Assembly: GCF_004299445.1 (NCBI RefSeq)
Contig: NZ_SCTC01000065.1
Span: 1 to 61,965, forward strand
Length of the DNA stretch: 61,965 nt
Direction of reading: 5' to 3'
Origin: Phenylobacterium sp.
GTDB lineage: Bacteria; Pseudomonadota; Alphaproteobacteria; Caulobacterales; Caulobacteraceae
Shown here: piece after piece, positions 23,754 to 32,894 of the stretch
How the letters are laid out: each line of letters starts with the position of its first letter
How positions within the stretch are numbered: position 1 is the stretch's first letter
Notes under the pieces: generated by a model
What the model saw: only the letters and a program-made list of their open reading frames with translations
What the model was told of the DNA's origin: nothing
Database searches by the model: none
Made by a program: the position numbers and the translations under genes

Positions 23754-25346
23754 TCAGGCCTCCAGCGCGCGCTTGTGCAGACGGGTGATGGCGTCCAGCG
23801 CAGAGAGCAGCGAGCCCTCCATCCAGCAGCCCACATACGAGGCGTGCTCGCCGGCCAGGACGACGCGGTCTTCGACGGAGACCAGCTCCTGGTAGTGTTC
23901 TCGTCGGGTGTCCTCGTTCCAGCGGGCGCAGCAGCCCATCACCCAGGGCACCCGGCTCCAGGCCACCGAGGCGCCGTTGGAGAACTCCTTGCGATAGCTG
24001 CCCGGATGGAAAACCGAACCCTGCTCCAGGGCCGCTTCGATCCGCGCGGCGGGCGTCAGGCCCGAGAGTCGATAGCCCCCGGCTCCATTGGCGAACGAGC
24101 CCAGCAGCACCGCCGGCCCGTCCTGGAAGAAGTTGTTGTTGGGGTAGGAAATCAGGCCGATCTCCTGGTTGGTGAAGGAGTGGCCGCCGTAGATGTCGGC
24201 CTCTTCTTCCCAAAAGCGCCGGCGCATCTCGAGGCCGATCTTCACGCCGTTCGAGTACGGCACCGCCGCGATGGCGGCCTTCTTCTTCTCCGACAGGTTC
24301 GACTCGATCTGGCTGAGCACCGTCAGCGGGATCGTGCAGACGCAGTAGTCGGCCTGCGCCGTCGTCGCCGTGCCCTTGGCGGTGTCGGTGTAGCTCACCG
24401 TCACGCCGTTCTTGTCCTGGAAGAGCCGGGTGACCTTGGCGTTGTAGGTGATCAGTCGGCCGACCTGGCGGGCGAATCCCTCGCCGATCTTCCCCATGCC
24501 GCCCACGGGCTGGAACATGGTGGTCTGGAACTCGTCGTTCATGAAGAACGACATGTTCGCCGCGATGCCAGACTTGAGCACCTCGTCGAAGGGCAGCAGG
24601 TCCGACGGCTTCGGCGCGCCGTTGACGCCACCGCCCGGCGGCAGCTCGAAGCCCCGATGGCTGGAGGAGCGCAGGCCCTTGGTGTAGCGCATGTCGTCGT
24701 CGAGCATGCCCCACGAGCGAAGGGCTTCCTTCAGCCGGTCGGTGTCTTCCGCGGTCAGCCGGGTGTCGAGCGCCTTCTGGTCGATGGCCTTGCCCAGCAA
24801 CTCGGCGATACCGCCCTCGAAGTCGGCGGCCAGCGAGCGGAACCGCTGGGGCGCGCCGCCGAAGGCCTCGGTGTTGTGGACATAGGCGTTGTGGTTGAAC
24901 TGGATGAACGGCTCCAGCGCCACGCCGAACTTCTTGCAGTAGTGCAGCAGGGTCCGGTGATGGTGCGGAATGCGCCAGGGGCCGGGGTTCAGGTAGTTGC
25001 CCTTGGCGAAGCCCACCTTCTGGGTCGCCCCGCCCATCTCTGTGTAGGTGTCGCCGCCATAGAGGGACCAGTTGCGGCCGCCGGGACGGTTCTGGAACTC
25101 GAGAATTCGGACCTTGTAGCCCGCCTTCTCCAGCTCATAGGCCGCCAACATCCCCGCCAGGCCCGCGCCCAGCACGATAACGGACGCGCCTTTTCGCGCC
25201 CCGGACAGGTTGGGCGGACCGGGGAAGCGGGTTTCGGCGGCATGCCCGAACGCGGTCATCATCTGGTAGACGGCGGCCGTGCCGCCCATCAGGCCGATGG
25301 CGTGAAGAAGCTGGCGGCGCGTTGGAACGTGACGTCCGGACTCCAT
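23754..25346 (-). CDS. Tat-exported flavin monoamine oxidase/dehydrogenase family protein
   Basis: The 530-residue flavoprotein starts at ATG 25346 with a twin-arginine-like signal (TRRQLLHAIGLMGGTAAV). The FAD motif is VIVLGAGLAGMLAAYELEKA, followed by the amine-oxidase element NRPGGRNWSLYGG and the C-terminal FAD motif RVVLAGEHASYVGCWMEGSL. This fits the family that oxidises amines or L-amino acids. The adjacent cytochrome c suggests electrons go to the respiratory chain rather than to oxygen. The substrate is unknown; a tryptophan- or L-amino-acid-oxidase-like fold is possible. The block lies between pth and ychF on the opposite strand. Confidence 0.88.
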   Translation of the reverse strand: MESGRHVPTRRQLLHAIGLMGGTAAVYQMMTAFGHAAETRFPGPPNLSGARKGASVIVLGAGLAGMLAAYELEKAGYKVRILEFQNRPGGRNWSLYGGDTYTEMGGATQKVGFAKGNYLNPGPWRIPHHHRTLLHYCKKFGVALEPFIQFNHNAYVHNTEAFGGAPQRFRSLAADFEGGIAELLGKAIDQKALDTRLTAEDTDRLKEALRSWGMLDDDMRYTKGLRSSSHRGFELPPGGGVNGAPKPSDLLPFDEVLKSGIAANMSFFMNDEFQTTMFQPVGGMGKIGEGFARQVGRLITYNAKVTRLFQDKNGVTVSYTDTAKGTATTAQADYCVCTIPLTVLSQIESNLSEKKKAAIAAVPYSNGVKIGLEMRRRFWEEEADIYGGHSFTNQEIGLISYPNNNFFQDGPAVLLGSFANGAGGYRLSGLTPAARIEAALEQGSVFHPGSYRKEFSNGASVAWSRVPWVMGCCARWNEDTRREHYQELVSVEDRVVLAGEHASYVGCWMEGSLLSALDAITRLHKRALEA

Positions 25347-25565
25347 GTATCCCCCGAGTGAGTGCGCTTGCAGGTCCGGGTTAATGCCGCCCGGCGCGGC
25401 GCCGGGAGCGAATGCGCGACGAGCGGCGCCAATTCGCCTCCGAAGGCGCGAATTCGAGCGCAACATGACTAGCCGCTAAGCAGGACGTTCCTCGCCGGCT
25501 TCGCGCGCGCCTCCGCGCGTGCTAGGCAGCGCCCCCGCCAAGTCCCCTAGGAACTGCTGCTCCCC

Positions 25566-26663
25566 ATGGCCCTGAAAGTCGCCATCGTCGGCCTGCCCAA
25601 CGTCGGCAAATCGACCCTCTTCAACGCGCTGACGCAGACCGCCGCCGCCCAGGCCGCGAACTATCCGTTCTGCACCATCGAGCCCAACACCGGCGATGTG
25701 GCGGTGCCCGAGCCGCGGCTGGAAAAGCTGGCGGCGATCATCCCGTCGAAGGAGATCATCCCGGCGCGGATGAACTTCGTCGACATCGCCGGGCTGGTGC
25801 GCGGCGCGTCCAAGGGCGAGGGTCTGGGCAACCAGTTCCTGGCCAACATCCGCGACTGCGACGCCGTGGCCTTCGTGGCCCGCTGCTTCATCGACGACGA
25901 CATCACCCACGTCGAAGGGCGGGTGGACCCGATCGCCGACCTGGAGACCATCGAGACCGAACTGATGCTGGCCGACCTCGAGAGCCTGGAGAAGCGGGTC
26001 GTCAACCTGGAGAAGCGCGCCAAGACCGGCGACAAGGAGAGCGCCCAGACCCTGCGCCTGGTGCAGGCCGCGCTCACCGAACTGAACGCCGGTCGCCCCG
26101 CCCGCAAGGTCGAGGTCTCGGCCGAGGACGAGAAGGCCTGGCGGATGCTGCAACTGCTGACGTCCAAGCCCGCGCTCTATGTTTCCAACGTCGACGAGGC
26201 CTCGGCGGCCACGGGCAACGACCTGTCCAACGCCGTGGCCGAGCGGGCCAAGCGCGACGGCGCCGACCACGTGGTCATCTCGGCGCAGATCGAAAGCGAG
26301 ATCGCCCTGCTCGACCCCGAGGAGCGCACCGAGTTCCTGGAGACGCTGGGCCTCACCGAGCCCGGCCTGAACAAGCTGATCCGCGAGGCCTATCACCTGC
26401 TGGGCCTGCAGACCTATTTCACGGTCGGCCCCAAGGAGGCGCGCGCCTGGACGATCCACAAGGGCGACACCGCCCCGCAGGCCGCCGGCGTGATTCACAC
26501 CGACTTCGAGAAGGGCTTCATCCGCGCCGAGACCATCGCCTACGAGGACTATGTGAACCTCAAGGGCGAAGCCGGCGCGCGCGAGGCCGGGAAATTCCGT
26601 CAGGAGGGCAAGGAGTATGTCGTCCGGGACGGAGACGTGATGAACTTCCGGTTCAACGTTTAA
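25566..26663 (+). CDS. ychF: Redox-regulated ATPase YchF (OLA1 family)
   Basis: The 365-residue Obg-like ATPase has the P-loop GLPNVGKST, the G2/G3 region with NYPFCTIEPNTGDVAVPE and DIAGLVRGASKGEGLGN, an N-V-D-E motif in place of NKxD (SNVDEAS, the specificity change that lets YchF use ATP), and the C-terminal TGS domain with TYFTVGPKEARAWTI. It normally follows pth; here four minus-strand-to-plus-strand kilobases intervene. It associates with ribosomes and is a negative regulator of oxidative stress responses in E. coli. Confidence 0.96.
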   Translation: MALKVAIVGLPNVGKSTLFNALTQTAAAQAANYPFCTIEPNTGDVAVPEPRLEKLAAIIPSKEIIPARMNFVDIAGLVRGASKGEGLGNQFLANIRDCDAVAFVARCFIDDDITHVEGRVDPIADLETIETELMLADLESLEKRVVNLEKRAKTGDKESAQTLRLVQAALTELNAGRPARKVEVSAEDEKAWRMLQLLTSKPALYVSNVDEASAATGNDLSNAVAERAKRDGADHVVISAQIESEIALLDPEERTEFLETLGLTEPGLNKLIREAYHLLGLQTYFTVGPKEARAWTIHKGDTAPQAAGVIHTDFEKGFIRAETIAYEDYVNLKGEAGAREAGKFRQEGKEYVVRDGDVMNFRFNV

Positions 26664-26685
26664 CGACGACATTAGAGAGGCGGAG

Positions 26686-27360
26686 ATGGGCGAGACGATC
26701 ACCCTGGCGGGCGCGGACGGCTTCGAGTTCACGGCCTATCACGAGCCCGCCTTCACGCCGCACAAGGGCGGCGTGATCGTGATCCAGGAGATCTTCGGGA
26801 TCGACCGGCACGTCCGGGCCGACGTCGAGCGCTGGGCCAAGATGGGCTACGAGGCCATTGCCCCGGCGATGTTCGACCGCCTGCAACGCGACTTCCATGC
26901 CGAGCACGACGACGCCGGCATCAAGGCGGGGATCGAGAAGGCGCGCGCCACGCCGCTGGAGCAGGCGCTGGGCGACATCGCCGCCTGCCGCGACTTCCTC
27001 AAGAAGCACGGCGGCAAGGTCTGCGTCGTGGGCTATTGCTACGGCGGCTCGCTTACCTGGCTGAGCGCCTGCAAGGTCGAGGGGATCGCGGCAGCGTCCA
27101 GCTACTACGGCTCGATGGTGCAGGCGAACGCCGCCCTGACGCCGCTCTGCCCAACGATCGTGCATCTGGGCCGCACTGACCCCGGCATCCCGGCCGACGA
27201 CGTGGCGGCCGCCGTCGCCGAGCATCACGGCGACAAGGTTCCGGTCTACATCTACGAAGGCGCGGGCCACGGTTTCAACAACCAGAGCCCCGAGCGCTAC
27301 AACGCCGAGGCCGCCGATCTCGCCCGGCACCGGACGCTCGAGCTGTTCGACAATGCTTAG
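26686..27360 (+). CDS. Dienelactone hydrolase family protein (paralogue 1)
   Basis: The 224-residue alpha/beta hydrolase has the dienelactone hydrolase nucleophile motif GYCYGG (cysteine), with an aspartate in LGRTDPGIP and a histidine in GAGHGFNN, giving a Cys-Asp-His triad. EIFGIDRHVRADVERWA is the family lid-side motif. Members hydrolyse dienelactone or other esters. It lies 22 bases after ychF and is followed by a related gene, so a duplicated pair is likely. The substrate is not evident. Confidence 0.88.
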   Translation: MGETITLAGADGFEFTAYHEPAFTPHKGGVIVIQEIFGIDRHVRADVERWAKMGYEAIAPAMFDRLQRDFHAEHDDAGIKAGIEKARATPLEQALGDIAACRDFLKKHGGKVCVVGYCYGGSLTWLSACKVEGIAAASSYYGSMVQANAALTPLCPTIVHLGRTDPGIPADDVAAAVAEHHGDKVPVYIYEGAGHGFNNQSPERYNAEAADLARHRTLELFDNA

Positions 27361-27377
27361 GCCCGGGGCCTGAGGCC

Positions 27378-28082
27378 GTGGGCGAGCCGATCCGCCTGAC
27401 CAGCCCGCGGGACGGCTTCGAGTTCGACGCCTACCACGCGCCGACCATGGACGCGCGGCGGGGCGGCCTGGTCGTCTGTCACGCCATCTGGGGTGTCACG
27501 CCGCACCTGCGGGCCCTGGCCGACCAGTTCGCGGAAGACGGCTACGAGACGATCGTGCCCAGCCTGTTCGACCGCCAGCTTGAGCTGGACGGAGCCCGCG
27601 GCTTCGCCGAGCGCGACACAGACCCAGCCCTCTACGCGCGCCAGAACGGCTACGCCGAGCGTGCGGCGTGGGGGGCGGAGGTGCTGGACGGCGTCCAGGC
27701 GGCCATCGACGCCCTGGCGCCGCCGGTGTTCGCGCTGGGCTTCTGCTTCGGCGGGACGGTGGCCTGGCTGGCGGCGTCGCGCTGCACGGGCCTGTCGGCC
27801 GTCGCCTCGTACTATGGCGGCCAGATCATCGACTACCTGGACGACGCGCCGAAGGTCCCGACGCTGCTGCATCTGGGCAAGACCGACGAGCTGATCCCGC
27901 CGGCCACGGTGGCGGCGATCCGCGAGGCCTATCCGGAGATGCCGGTCCACGAGTACGACGCGGGCCACGCCTTCGTGGCGCCCAACGGCTTCCATGCCGA
28001 CAGCGCGCGCCTCTCGCGTCTGCGCACCCTGCAGCTGTTCGCCCGGAATGGCGGGGGCAACAACCGGGGCGGAGAGCCTTAG
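27378..28082 (+). CDS. Dienelactone hydrolase family protein (paralogue 2)
   Basis: The 234-residue protein follows the same plan as its upstream neighbour: the start LTSPRDGFEFDAYHAP, the nucleophile motif GFCFGGTVAW, the aspartate in LGKTDELIP, and the histidine in YDAGHAFVAPNG. It starts with GTG only 17 bases after the first copy. Where paralogue 1 reads QEIFGID, this one has CHAIWGVT, so substrate preference may differ. Its last 4 bases overlap the convergent membrane-protein gene. Confidence 0.87.
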   Translation: MGEPIRLTSPRDGFEFDAYHAPTMDARRGGLVVCHAIWGVTPHLRALADQFAEDGYETIVPSLFDRQLELDGARGFAERDTDPALYARQNGYAERAAWGAEVLDGVQAAIDALAPPVFALGFCFGGTVAWLAASRCTGLSAVASYYGGQIIDYLDDAPKVPTLLHLGKTDELIPPATVAAIREAYPEMPVHEYDAGHAFVAPNGFHADSARLSRLRTLQLFARNGGGNNRGGEP

Positions 28083-28543
28083 AGCTCGATCTGTTTCTTC
28101 ACTTCGGGATGCCGCTCCAGGACCCTCACGAGGGCCGCCTGCGCCGCCAGGATACCGATGCCGGCGGCGTAGCCTGAGAAGACGCCCGCGGGGTAGCGGC
28201 CCCCGTGCGCGGCGATTGAGATCTGCCAGTAGATCAGACCCGCCGCCCCGCCCAGCAGCGCCACGCCGCCGAGGATCGAGCGCACGTTCTGGCCAAACCC
28301 TGCCTGGAAGCTCATCCAGACGTACCTCGCGAGCCCGCGTCGCAGCACGCCCACGGCCAGGGGAAACGACAGCGAAAGCGACAGGAAGAGGCCCGGCCAC
28401 AGCAGGGTCCGCTGCACCAGCAGCGGGTCGCCCGCCAGACGGTCGAAGGCGTGGACCACGGCGCCGGCGTAGATGAGCCCGGCCGTCACGACGGTCAGGT
28501 CCTGGGTGCGGCGGAAGTTTTTCCAGGCGGGCGTGTGAGCCAT
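28079..28543 (-). CDS. Hypothetical four-helix membrane protein
   Basis: The 154-residue protein has about four hydrophobic segments (about 18-35, 44-62, 86-107 and 118-138) and a charged C-terminus (ERHPEVKKQIEL). No family is recognised. It is divergent from the aspartyl protease gene and shares only a few bases of spacing with it, and it converges with the hydrolase pair. Its function is unknown. Confidence 0.7.
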   Translation of the reverse strand: MAHTPAWKNFRRTQDLTVVTAGLIYAGAVVHAFDRLAGDPLLVQRTLLWPGLFLSLSLSFPLAVGVLRRGLARYVWMSFQAGFGQNVRSILGGVALLGGAAGLIYWQISIAAHGGRYPAGVFSGYAAGIGILAAQAALVRVLERHPEVKKQIEL

Positions 28544-28604
28544 GGTCTCAATGTGGAGACAACGCGGGGCGGCGATAAGGCGGAATCTCGGGCTATGGTC
28601 GGGC

Positions 28605-29396
28605 GTGATCCGCGTGAGTCCCCTCCCCTTCGGCGTCCTGGCCCTGGTCGCCGCGAGCCCGGCGCTCGCCGGTGAGGTCGCCTGCCGCTACGAGGCCGGG
28701 ACCATCACCGTGCCGGCCGTGGTCGCCGGCATCGGCGGCGACTACATCCTGGACACCGGCGCCGCGCGGACCACGCTGCATTCCACCAAGGCCGAGGCCG
28801 AGGGGATCGCCGACACCGCGCTGACCGGCGACGTCCGGGTGGCGGGCATGGCGGTCCGCGGCGCAGCCCTGGCGGTCGCCGACCTGGATGTGCGCACCTG
28901 GAACCTGCCGACCCCCGCCGCGGGCGTGATCGGGGCCGACGTGCTGAAGGGTTTCGTCGTGGACGTGAGCTATGCCCCCTGCCGCGTGCGGCTCTGGGCG
29001 GCCGGCCAGGCGCCTCGCTTCAACGGCAAGGTCCTGGACCTGGCATGGGATCTGGGCCGTCCCACCGCCGAGGCCGCGGTCTCGGATGAGCTGCGCACGA
29101 TCCGCGGCCGCTTCGTGATCGCCAGCGGGGCCAACGCGCCGGTGCGCCTGGCCGACGACTTGGCCCAGGCGGTCCCGGGCACGCTGCCGCGGCCCCAGGA
29201 ACTCTATCCTGACGGGGTCTGGCTCGCGCGGCTGCCGCAGGTGTCGTTCGCGGGCGCCACGGGGCTGGACGCGGGTGCGGGGCTGATGAAGCCCGAGGGC
29301 GACGTCGTGGGCCTGCTGGGCGCCGACGTCCTGGCCCACTTCCGCCTGCGCTTCGACTTTCCAGCCGGCAAGTTGGTGGCGCAGCCGGTTCCCTGA
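28605..29396 (+). CDS. Exported retropepsin-like aspartyl protease family protein
   Basis: The protein (263 residues from GTG 28605) begins with a signal peptide ending ASPALAG and then shows the active-site motif YILDTGAARTTL and the downstream motif GVIGADVLKGFVVDV typical of clan AA aspartic proteases. A second, weaker repeat reads RFVIASGANAPV with ASG in place of DTG and ends GLLGADVLAHFRL. Thus one lobe keeps the catalytic aspartate and the other appears degenerate. GTG 28614 is another possible start; a longer reading from 28542 overlaps the divergent gene and lacks support. Confidence 0.75.
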   Translation: MIRVSPLPFGVLALVAASPALAGEVACRYEAGTITVPAVVAGIGGDYILDTGAARTTLHSTKAEAEGIADTALTGDVRVAGMAVRGAALAVADLDVRTWNLPTPAAGVIGADVLKGFVVDVSYAPCRVRLWAAGQAPRFNGKVLDLAWDLGRPTAEAAVSDELRTIRGRFVIASGANAPVRLADDLAQAVPGTLPRPQELYPDGVWLARLPQVSFAGATGLDAGAGLMKPEGDVVGLLGADVLAHFRLRFDFPAGKLVAQPVP

Positions 29397-29422
29397 ATCC
29401 GAGAGGACCCCGGAATGCGAAA

Positions 29423-29446
29423 GGGCCCCGGATGTCTCCGGGGCCC
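29423..29446 (-). terminator. Terminator of the petABC operon
   Basis: GGGCCCCGGA pairs with TCCGGGGCCC around a 4-base loop. On the minus strand it is followed by TTTCGC and lies 26 bases after the cytochrome c1 stop. It may also serve the protease gene on the plus strand. Confidence 0.75.
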
Positions 29447-29471
29447 CTCGAACTCTGGTCCGGTCGTCGCC

Positions 29472-30317
29472 CTAGTGGGCGACGTTGCGCCAGACGCGGC
29501 GGTAGCTGAAGTACAGCAGGACCGTGAAGATCAGCAGGTAGATCATCGCGCCCAGGCCGAACGACTTGCGCTCCATCTGCTTGGGCTCGGAGGCCCAGGC
29601 CAAGAAGGCCACGACGTCCTGCGCCTGCTGGTCGACGGTCGACTTGGTGCCGTCGTCGAACGTCACCTTGTCGGGCGTCAGCTGCGACGGCATCGCCAGG
29701 AAGCCGCCGGGCGGCACCTTCTTATGGTCGCCGCTCCAGAAAGGCGTCAGGTCGCCCGGGAAGGCGACGTTGTAGTTCTGGCCAGGAGCCACCTTCAGGC
29801 CCGCCGGAGGCGTCCGGTAGCCCGTCAGCAGCGAGTAGACGTAGTCGGCGCCGCCCGTGCGAGCCTTCACGATCACCGACAGGTCCGGAGGAATCGCGCC
29901 CCCGTTCGAGGCAGCGGCCGCAGCATCGTTCGGGAACGGCGACGGGAACTTGTCGGCCGGGATGGCCGGACGCTGGATCACGTCACCCGTCTCGGAGTCG
30001 ATGTCGTTGACCTGGATGTCCTTGGCCAACGCCTTCACGTACGGGTTGTCGTTCGGGTTCTTGTACTCCGGGTCGTAGAACGGACCGCCGGGCTGACCCA
30101 GGTTGCGGAAGTACATCAGGTTCATCGAGTGGCAGGCCGCGCAGACCTCCCGATAGACCTTGTAGCCGCGTTGGACCTGGGCCGGGTTGAACTTCCCGAA
30201 CGGGCCGTCGAACGTCCAGTCGACGTGACGGATTTCGGCGTGACCGCCGGCGGCGAGAGCGGGCCCACCAATGAGGGCGAGGCCCAGCGCCGCGAGCGCG
30301 ATACCTTTGCGCAGCAT
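29472..30317 (-). CDS. petC: Ubiquinol-cytochrome c reductase, cytochrome c1
   Basis: Cytochrome c1 passes electrons from the Rieske centre to soluble cytochrome c. The 281-residue protein has a signal peptide, the haem site VCAACHSMN, the haem-ligand region with GFLAMPSQL (probable methionine ligand), and a C-terminal membrane anchor (GAMIYLLIFTVLLYFSY) with positive residues after it. It is the last gene of the operon, 7 bases after petB. Confidence 0.96.
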   Translation of the reverse strand: MLRKGIALAALGLALIGGPALAAGGHAEIRHVDWTFDGPFGKFNPAQVQRGYKVYREVCAACHSMNLMYFRNLGQPGGPFYDPEYKNPNDNPYVKALAKDIQVNDIDSETGDVIQRPAIPADKFPSPFPNDAAAAASNGGAIPPDLSVIVKARTGGADYVYSLLTGYRTPPAGLKVAPGQNYNVAFPGDLTPFWSGDHKKVPPGGFLAMPSQLTPDKVTFDDGTKSTVDQQAQDVVAFLAWASEPKQMERKSFGLGAMIYLLIFTVLLYFSYRRVWRNVAH

Positions 30318-30324
30318 CTTAGGC

Positions 30325-31644
30325 TTAGCCCCTCTTTTCAGGCGACGCCGCGGCGCCCGCGGGCGTCGTGGCGGGATGCGACAGGACAGGTTCCGAGATC
30401 GATTCCGGCACCGGCAGCGGGGTTTCCGTCAGGCCGAGGACGGGCAGGATCAGCCAGAAGTAGGCGAAGAAGTAGATGGTCGCGACGCGGCTGAGCCACA
30501 CCATGCTGTTGATGTCGGCGTCGAGCAGCTTGAAGCCGCTGGGCGAGCCGAACACCGGGTTGTCCGGCAGCTGGCCGCCGCAGTAGCCCAGCACGAGCGA
30601 CATGAAGACGAAGATGAAGAAGTACAGCCGCGCCGTCGGGCGGTAGCGCATCGAGCGCACCTTCGACGTGTCGAGCCAGGGCAGCACGAACAGGGTGCCG
30701 ATGGCGCCGAACATGAGCAGCACGCCGCCCAGCTTGTCCGGGACCGCCCGCAGGATCGCGTAGAACGGCAGGAAGTACCATTCGGGCACGATGTGGGCCG
30801 GGGTCACCAGCGGGTTGGCCGGGATGTAGTTGTCGGCGTGGCCCAGGACGTTCGGGTTGTAGAACACGAAGCTGGCGTACAGCAGCAGGAAGACCGCGAT
30901 CGCGAAGCCGTCCTTCACCGTGTAGTACGGGTGGAACGGAACGGTGTCGTCCTTCGACTTCACGTTCACGCCGGTCGGGTTGTTGTTCCCCGGCACGTGC
31001 AGCGCCCAGATGTGCAGGATCACGACGCCTGCGATCACGAAGGGCAGCAGGTAGTGCAGCGAGAAGAAGCGGTTGAGGGTGGGGTTGTCCACCGCCGGGC
31101 CGCCCCAGAGCAGGGTGGTGATCGGCTCGCCGACGATCGGCAGCGCGCCGATCAGGTTGGTGATCACGACGGCGCCGTGGAAGCTCATCTGGCCCCAGGG
31201 CAGCACGTAGCCGATGAAGGCCGTGGCCATCATGAGCAGGTAGATCACGCAGCCCAGGATCCACAGCACCTCGCGCGGCGCCTTGTAGGAGCCGTAGTAG
31301 AGGTTGCGGATCATGTGGATGTAGACCGCCAGGAAGAACATCGAGGCGCCGTTGGCGTGCATGTAGCGGATCAGCCAACCGTAGTTGACGTCACGCATGA
31401 TGCGCTCGACCGAGGCGAAGGCGTGGTCGACATGCGGCACGTAGTGCATGGCCAGCACGATGCCCGTGGCCAGCTGGATGCCCAGCATGAGCGCCAGGAT
31501 GCCGCCGAACGTGTACCAGTAGTTCAGGTTCTTCGGCGTCGGGAAGTCGAGCGCCGTGTCCTTCATGAACCGCACGATGGGCAGGCGCGTATCGAGCCAG
31601 CGCTCGATGCCGGTCTTCGGCTCGTAGGTTGAATGTCCGCTCAT
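30325..31644 (-). CDS. petB: Ubiquinol-cytochrome c reductase, cytochrome b
   Basis: The 439-residue integral membrane subunit carries both haems b and the quinone sites. It shows the paired haem histidines ([10 protein letters not shown] region and [10 protein letters not shown] in helix B; ALHVPG region in helix D), the [10 protein letters not shown] stretch, and the Qo-site [13 protein letters not shown] motif. About eight membrane helices are visible. The extra C-terminal 40 residues (to [12 protein letters not shown]) are a variable tail. It lies 5 bases after the Rieske gene. Confidence 0.97.
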   Translation of the reverse strand: MSGHSTYEPKTGIERWLDTRLPIVRFMKDTALDFPTPKNLNYWYTFGGILALMLGIQLATGIVLAMHYVPHVDHAFASVERIMRDVNYGWLIRYMHANGASMFFLAVYIHMIRNLYYGSYKAPREVLWILGCVIYLLMMATAFIGYVLPWGQMSFHGAVVITNLIGALPIVGEPITTLLWGGPAVDNPTLNRFFSLHYLLPFVIAGVVILHIWALHVPGNNNPTGVNVKSKDDTVPFHPYYTVKDGFAIAVFLLLYASFVFYNPNVLGHADNYIPANPLVTPAHIVPEWYFLPFYAILRAVPDKLGGVLLMFGAIGTLFVLPWLDTSKVRSMRYRPTARLYFFIFVFMSLVLGYCGGQLPDNPVFGSPSGFKLLDADINSMVWLSRVATIYFFAYFWLILPVLGLTETPLPVPESISEPVLSHPATTPAGAAASPEKRG

Positions 31645-31649
31645 CGGGT

Positions 31650-32207
31650 TCAGCCCACCTTGATCGAGGTGTCAGAGAGGAAGACGTATTCCGGCACCTG
31701 CAGGTTCCTGGGCGCGGGGCCCTTCCGGATACGACCCGACAGGTCGTAGTGCGACCCGTGGCACGGGCAGAACCAGCCGCCGTAGTCGCCGCCGCCGACC
31801 GTGGGCACGCAGCCCAGATGCGTGCAGGTGCCGATCAGCACCAGCCACTCGGCCTTGCCGGGCTTGTGCCGCTCTTCGTCGGTCTGCGGATCGCGCAGGT
31901 CGCCAGCATTGTCGTCCTTCACGGCCGCGGCGATCTGTTCCGGGCTGCGGTTGCGGACGAACAGCGGCTTGCCCCGCCATTTCACGACGACCTGCTGGCC
32001 CGGAGCCACCTTGCCCAGATCGAACTCGATGGACGACAGCGCCAGCGTATCGCCGGCGGGGTTCATCTGATCGATCAACGGCCATGCGACGCCGGCCACG
32101 GCGCCAACCGCGGCCGCGCCAGCGGCGATATGAATGAAGTCGCGACGGCTGGGGTCGTCCCCCGCGCCATGCGTGTCGGGATTTGCGCCCGCGACGGTGT
32201 CGGCCAC
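31650..32207 (-). CDS. petA: Ubiquinol-cytochrome c reductase, Rieske iron-sulfur subunit
   Basis: The 185-residue protein has a twin-arginine N-terminal region ([16 protein letters not shown]) that stays as a membrane anchor, and the [2Fe-2S] cluster motifs CTHLGC and CPCHGSHYD. The start is GTG at 32207. It opens the petABC operon, divergent from trmL. The upstream 207-base gap should carry the operon promoter; no site was identified in it. Confidence 0.96.
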   Translation of the reverse strand: MADTVAGANPDTHGAGDDPSRRDFIHIAAGAAAVGAVAGVAWPLIDQMNPAGDTLALSSIEFDLGKVAPGQQVVVKWRGKPLFVRNRSPEQIAAAVKDDNAGDLRDPQTDEERHKPGKAEWLVLIGTCTHLGCVPTVGGGDYGGWFCPCHGSHYDLSGRIRKGPAPRNLQVPEYVFLSDTSIKVG

Positions 32208-32414
32208 CTTGAAGCTACCCTTCGAAAGGGGCCTGTCCGGGTTTCCCCTTGAGGCCCAAATGCTTGCGGCCCGCGCCAGCGCTGACGCAGGACCGTTTCC
32301 GGGCGCGGACGAGGGCCAGGCGCGTTACACGGGCGACAATGCGAACGACATGTCCGCCCACCCGTGATTCGTACCCCTGCCCCCCGGCTACTCCCGATGG
32401 CGAGAGGCCTTAGA

Positions 32415-32894
32415 ATGCGTTTGGCCCTTTTTCAACCGGACATTCCGCAAAACCTGGGCGCCGCGATCCGGCTGGCCGCCTGCCTGGGCGTTCCGCTGGA
32501 CGTGATCGAGCCCTGTGGATTCCCCTTGAGCGACGCCGCAATCCGCCGCGCCGCCATGGACTATGGGGACCTTGCGCAGGTGACGCGACACGCGGGCTGG
32601 CGAGATTTTCGTGCGAAATCCGCACCTTCCCGCCGACTGGTGCTGTTCACGACGCGCGGCGCGACGCCGCTGCACGACTTCGCGTTCGGTCCGGAGGACA
32701 CCCTGCTGTTCGGTCGCGAGAGCGCCGGCGTCCCCGACGACGTCCATGATGCCGCAGACGCGCGCGTCGTGATTCCTCTGGCTCCGGGGGCGCGATCGCT
32801 GAACGTCGTGACCGCGGCGACACTGGCGTTGGGCGAGGGCTTGCGGCAGATCAAGGCCTTCCCGCGCCTGCAACGAACAGACTCGCCCGCATGA
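32415..32894 (+). CDS. trmL: tRNA (cytidine(34)-2'-O)-methyltransferase
   Basis: TrmL adds 2'-O-methyl to nucleotide 34 of certain leucine tRNAs. The 159-residue SPOUT-family protein shows the standard opening LALFQPDIPQNLGAAIRLAA, the motif LLFGRESAGVP, and the knot-forming C-terminus VVIPLAPGARSLNVVTAA. The ATG at 32415 is preferred to 32364 since homologues start at this point. It overlaps hemF by 4 bases (ATGA). Confidence 0.93.
   Translation: MRLALFQPDIPQNLGAAIRLAACLGVPLDVIEPCGFPLSDAAIRRAAMDYGDLAQVTRHAGWRDFRAKSAPSRRLVLFTTRGATPLHDFAFGPEDTLLFGRESAGVPDDVHDAADARVVIPLAPGARSLNVVTAATLALGEGLRQIKAFPRLQRTDSPA

Noticed and set aside
23646..25361. 571-codon open frame antisense to the flavoprotein
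   Set aside because: The opposite strand has FAD motifs and a signal peptide. This frame has none and would also cover the cytochrome gene.
26640..26665. TTAA-N7-ATTA at the end of ychF as a CtrA box
   Set aside because: It overlaps the ychF stop codon and has two mismatches to the second half-site, so chance is more likely.
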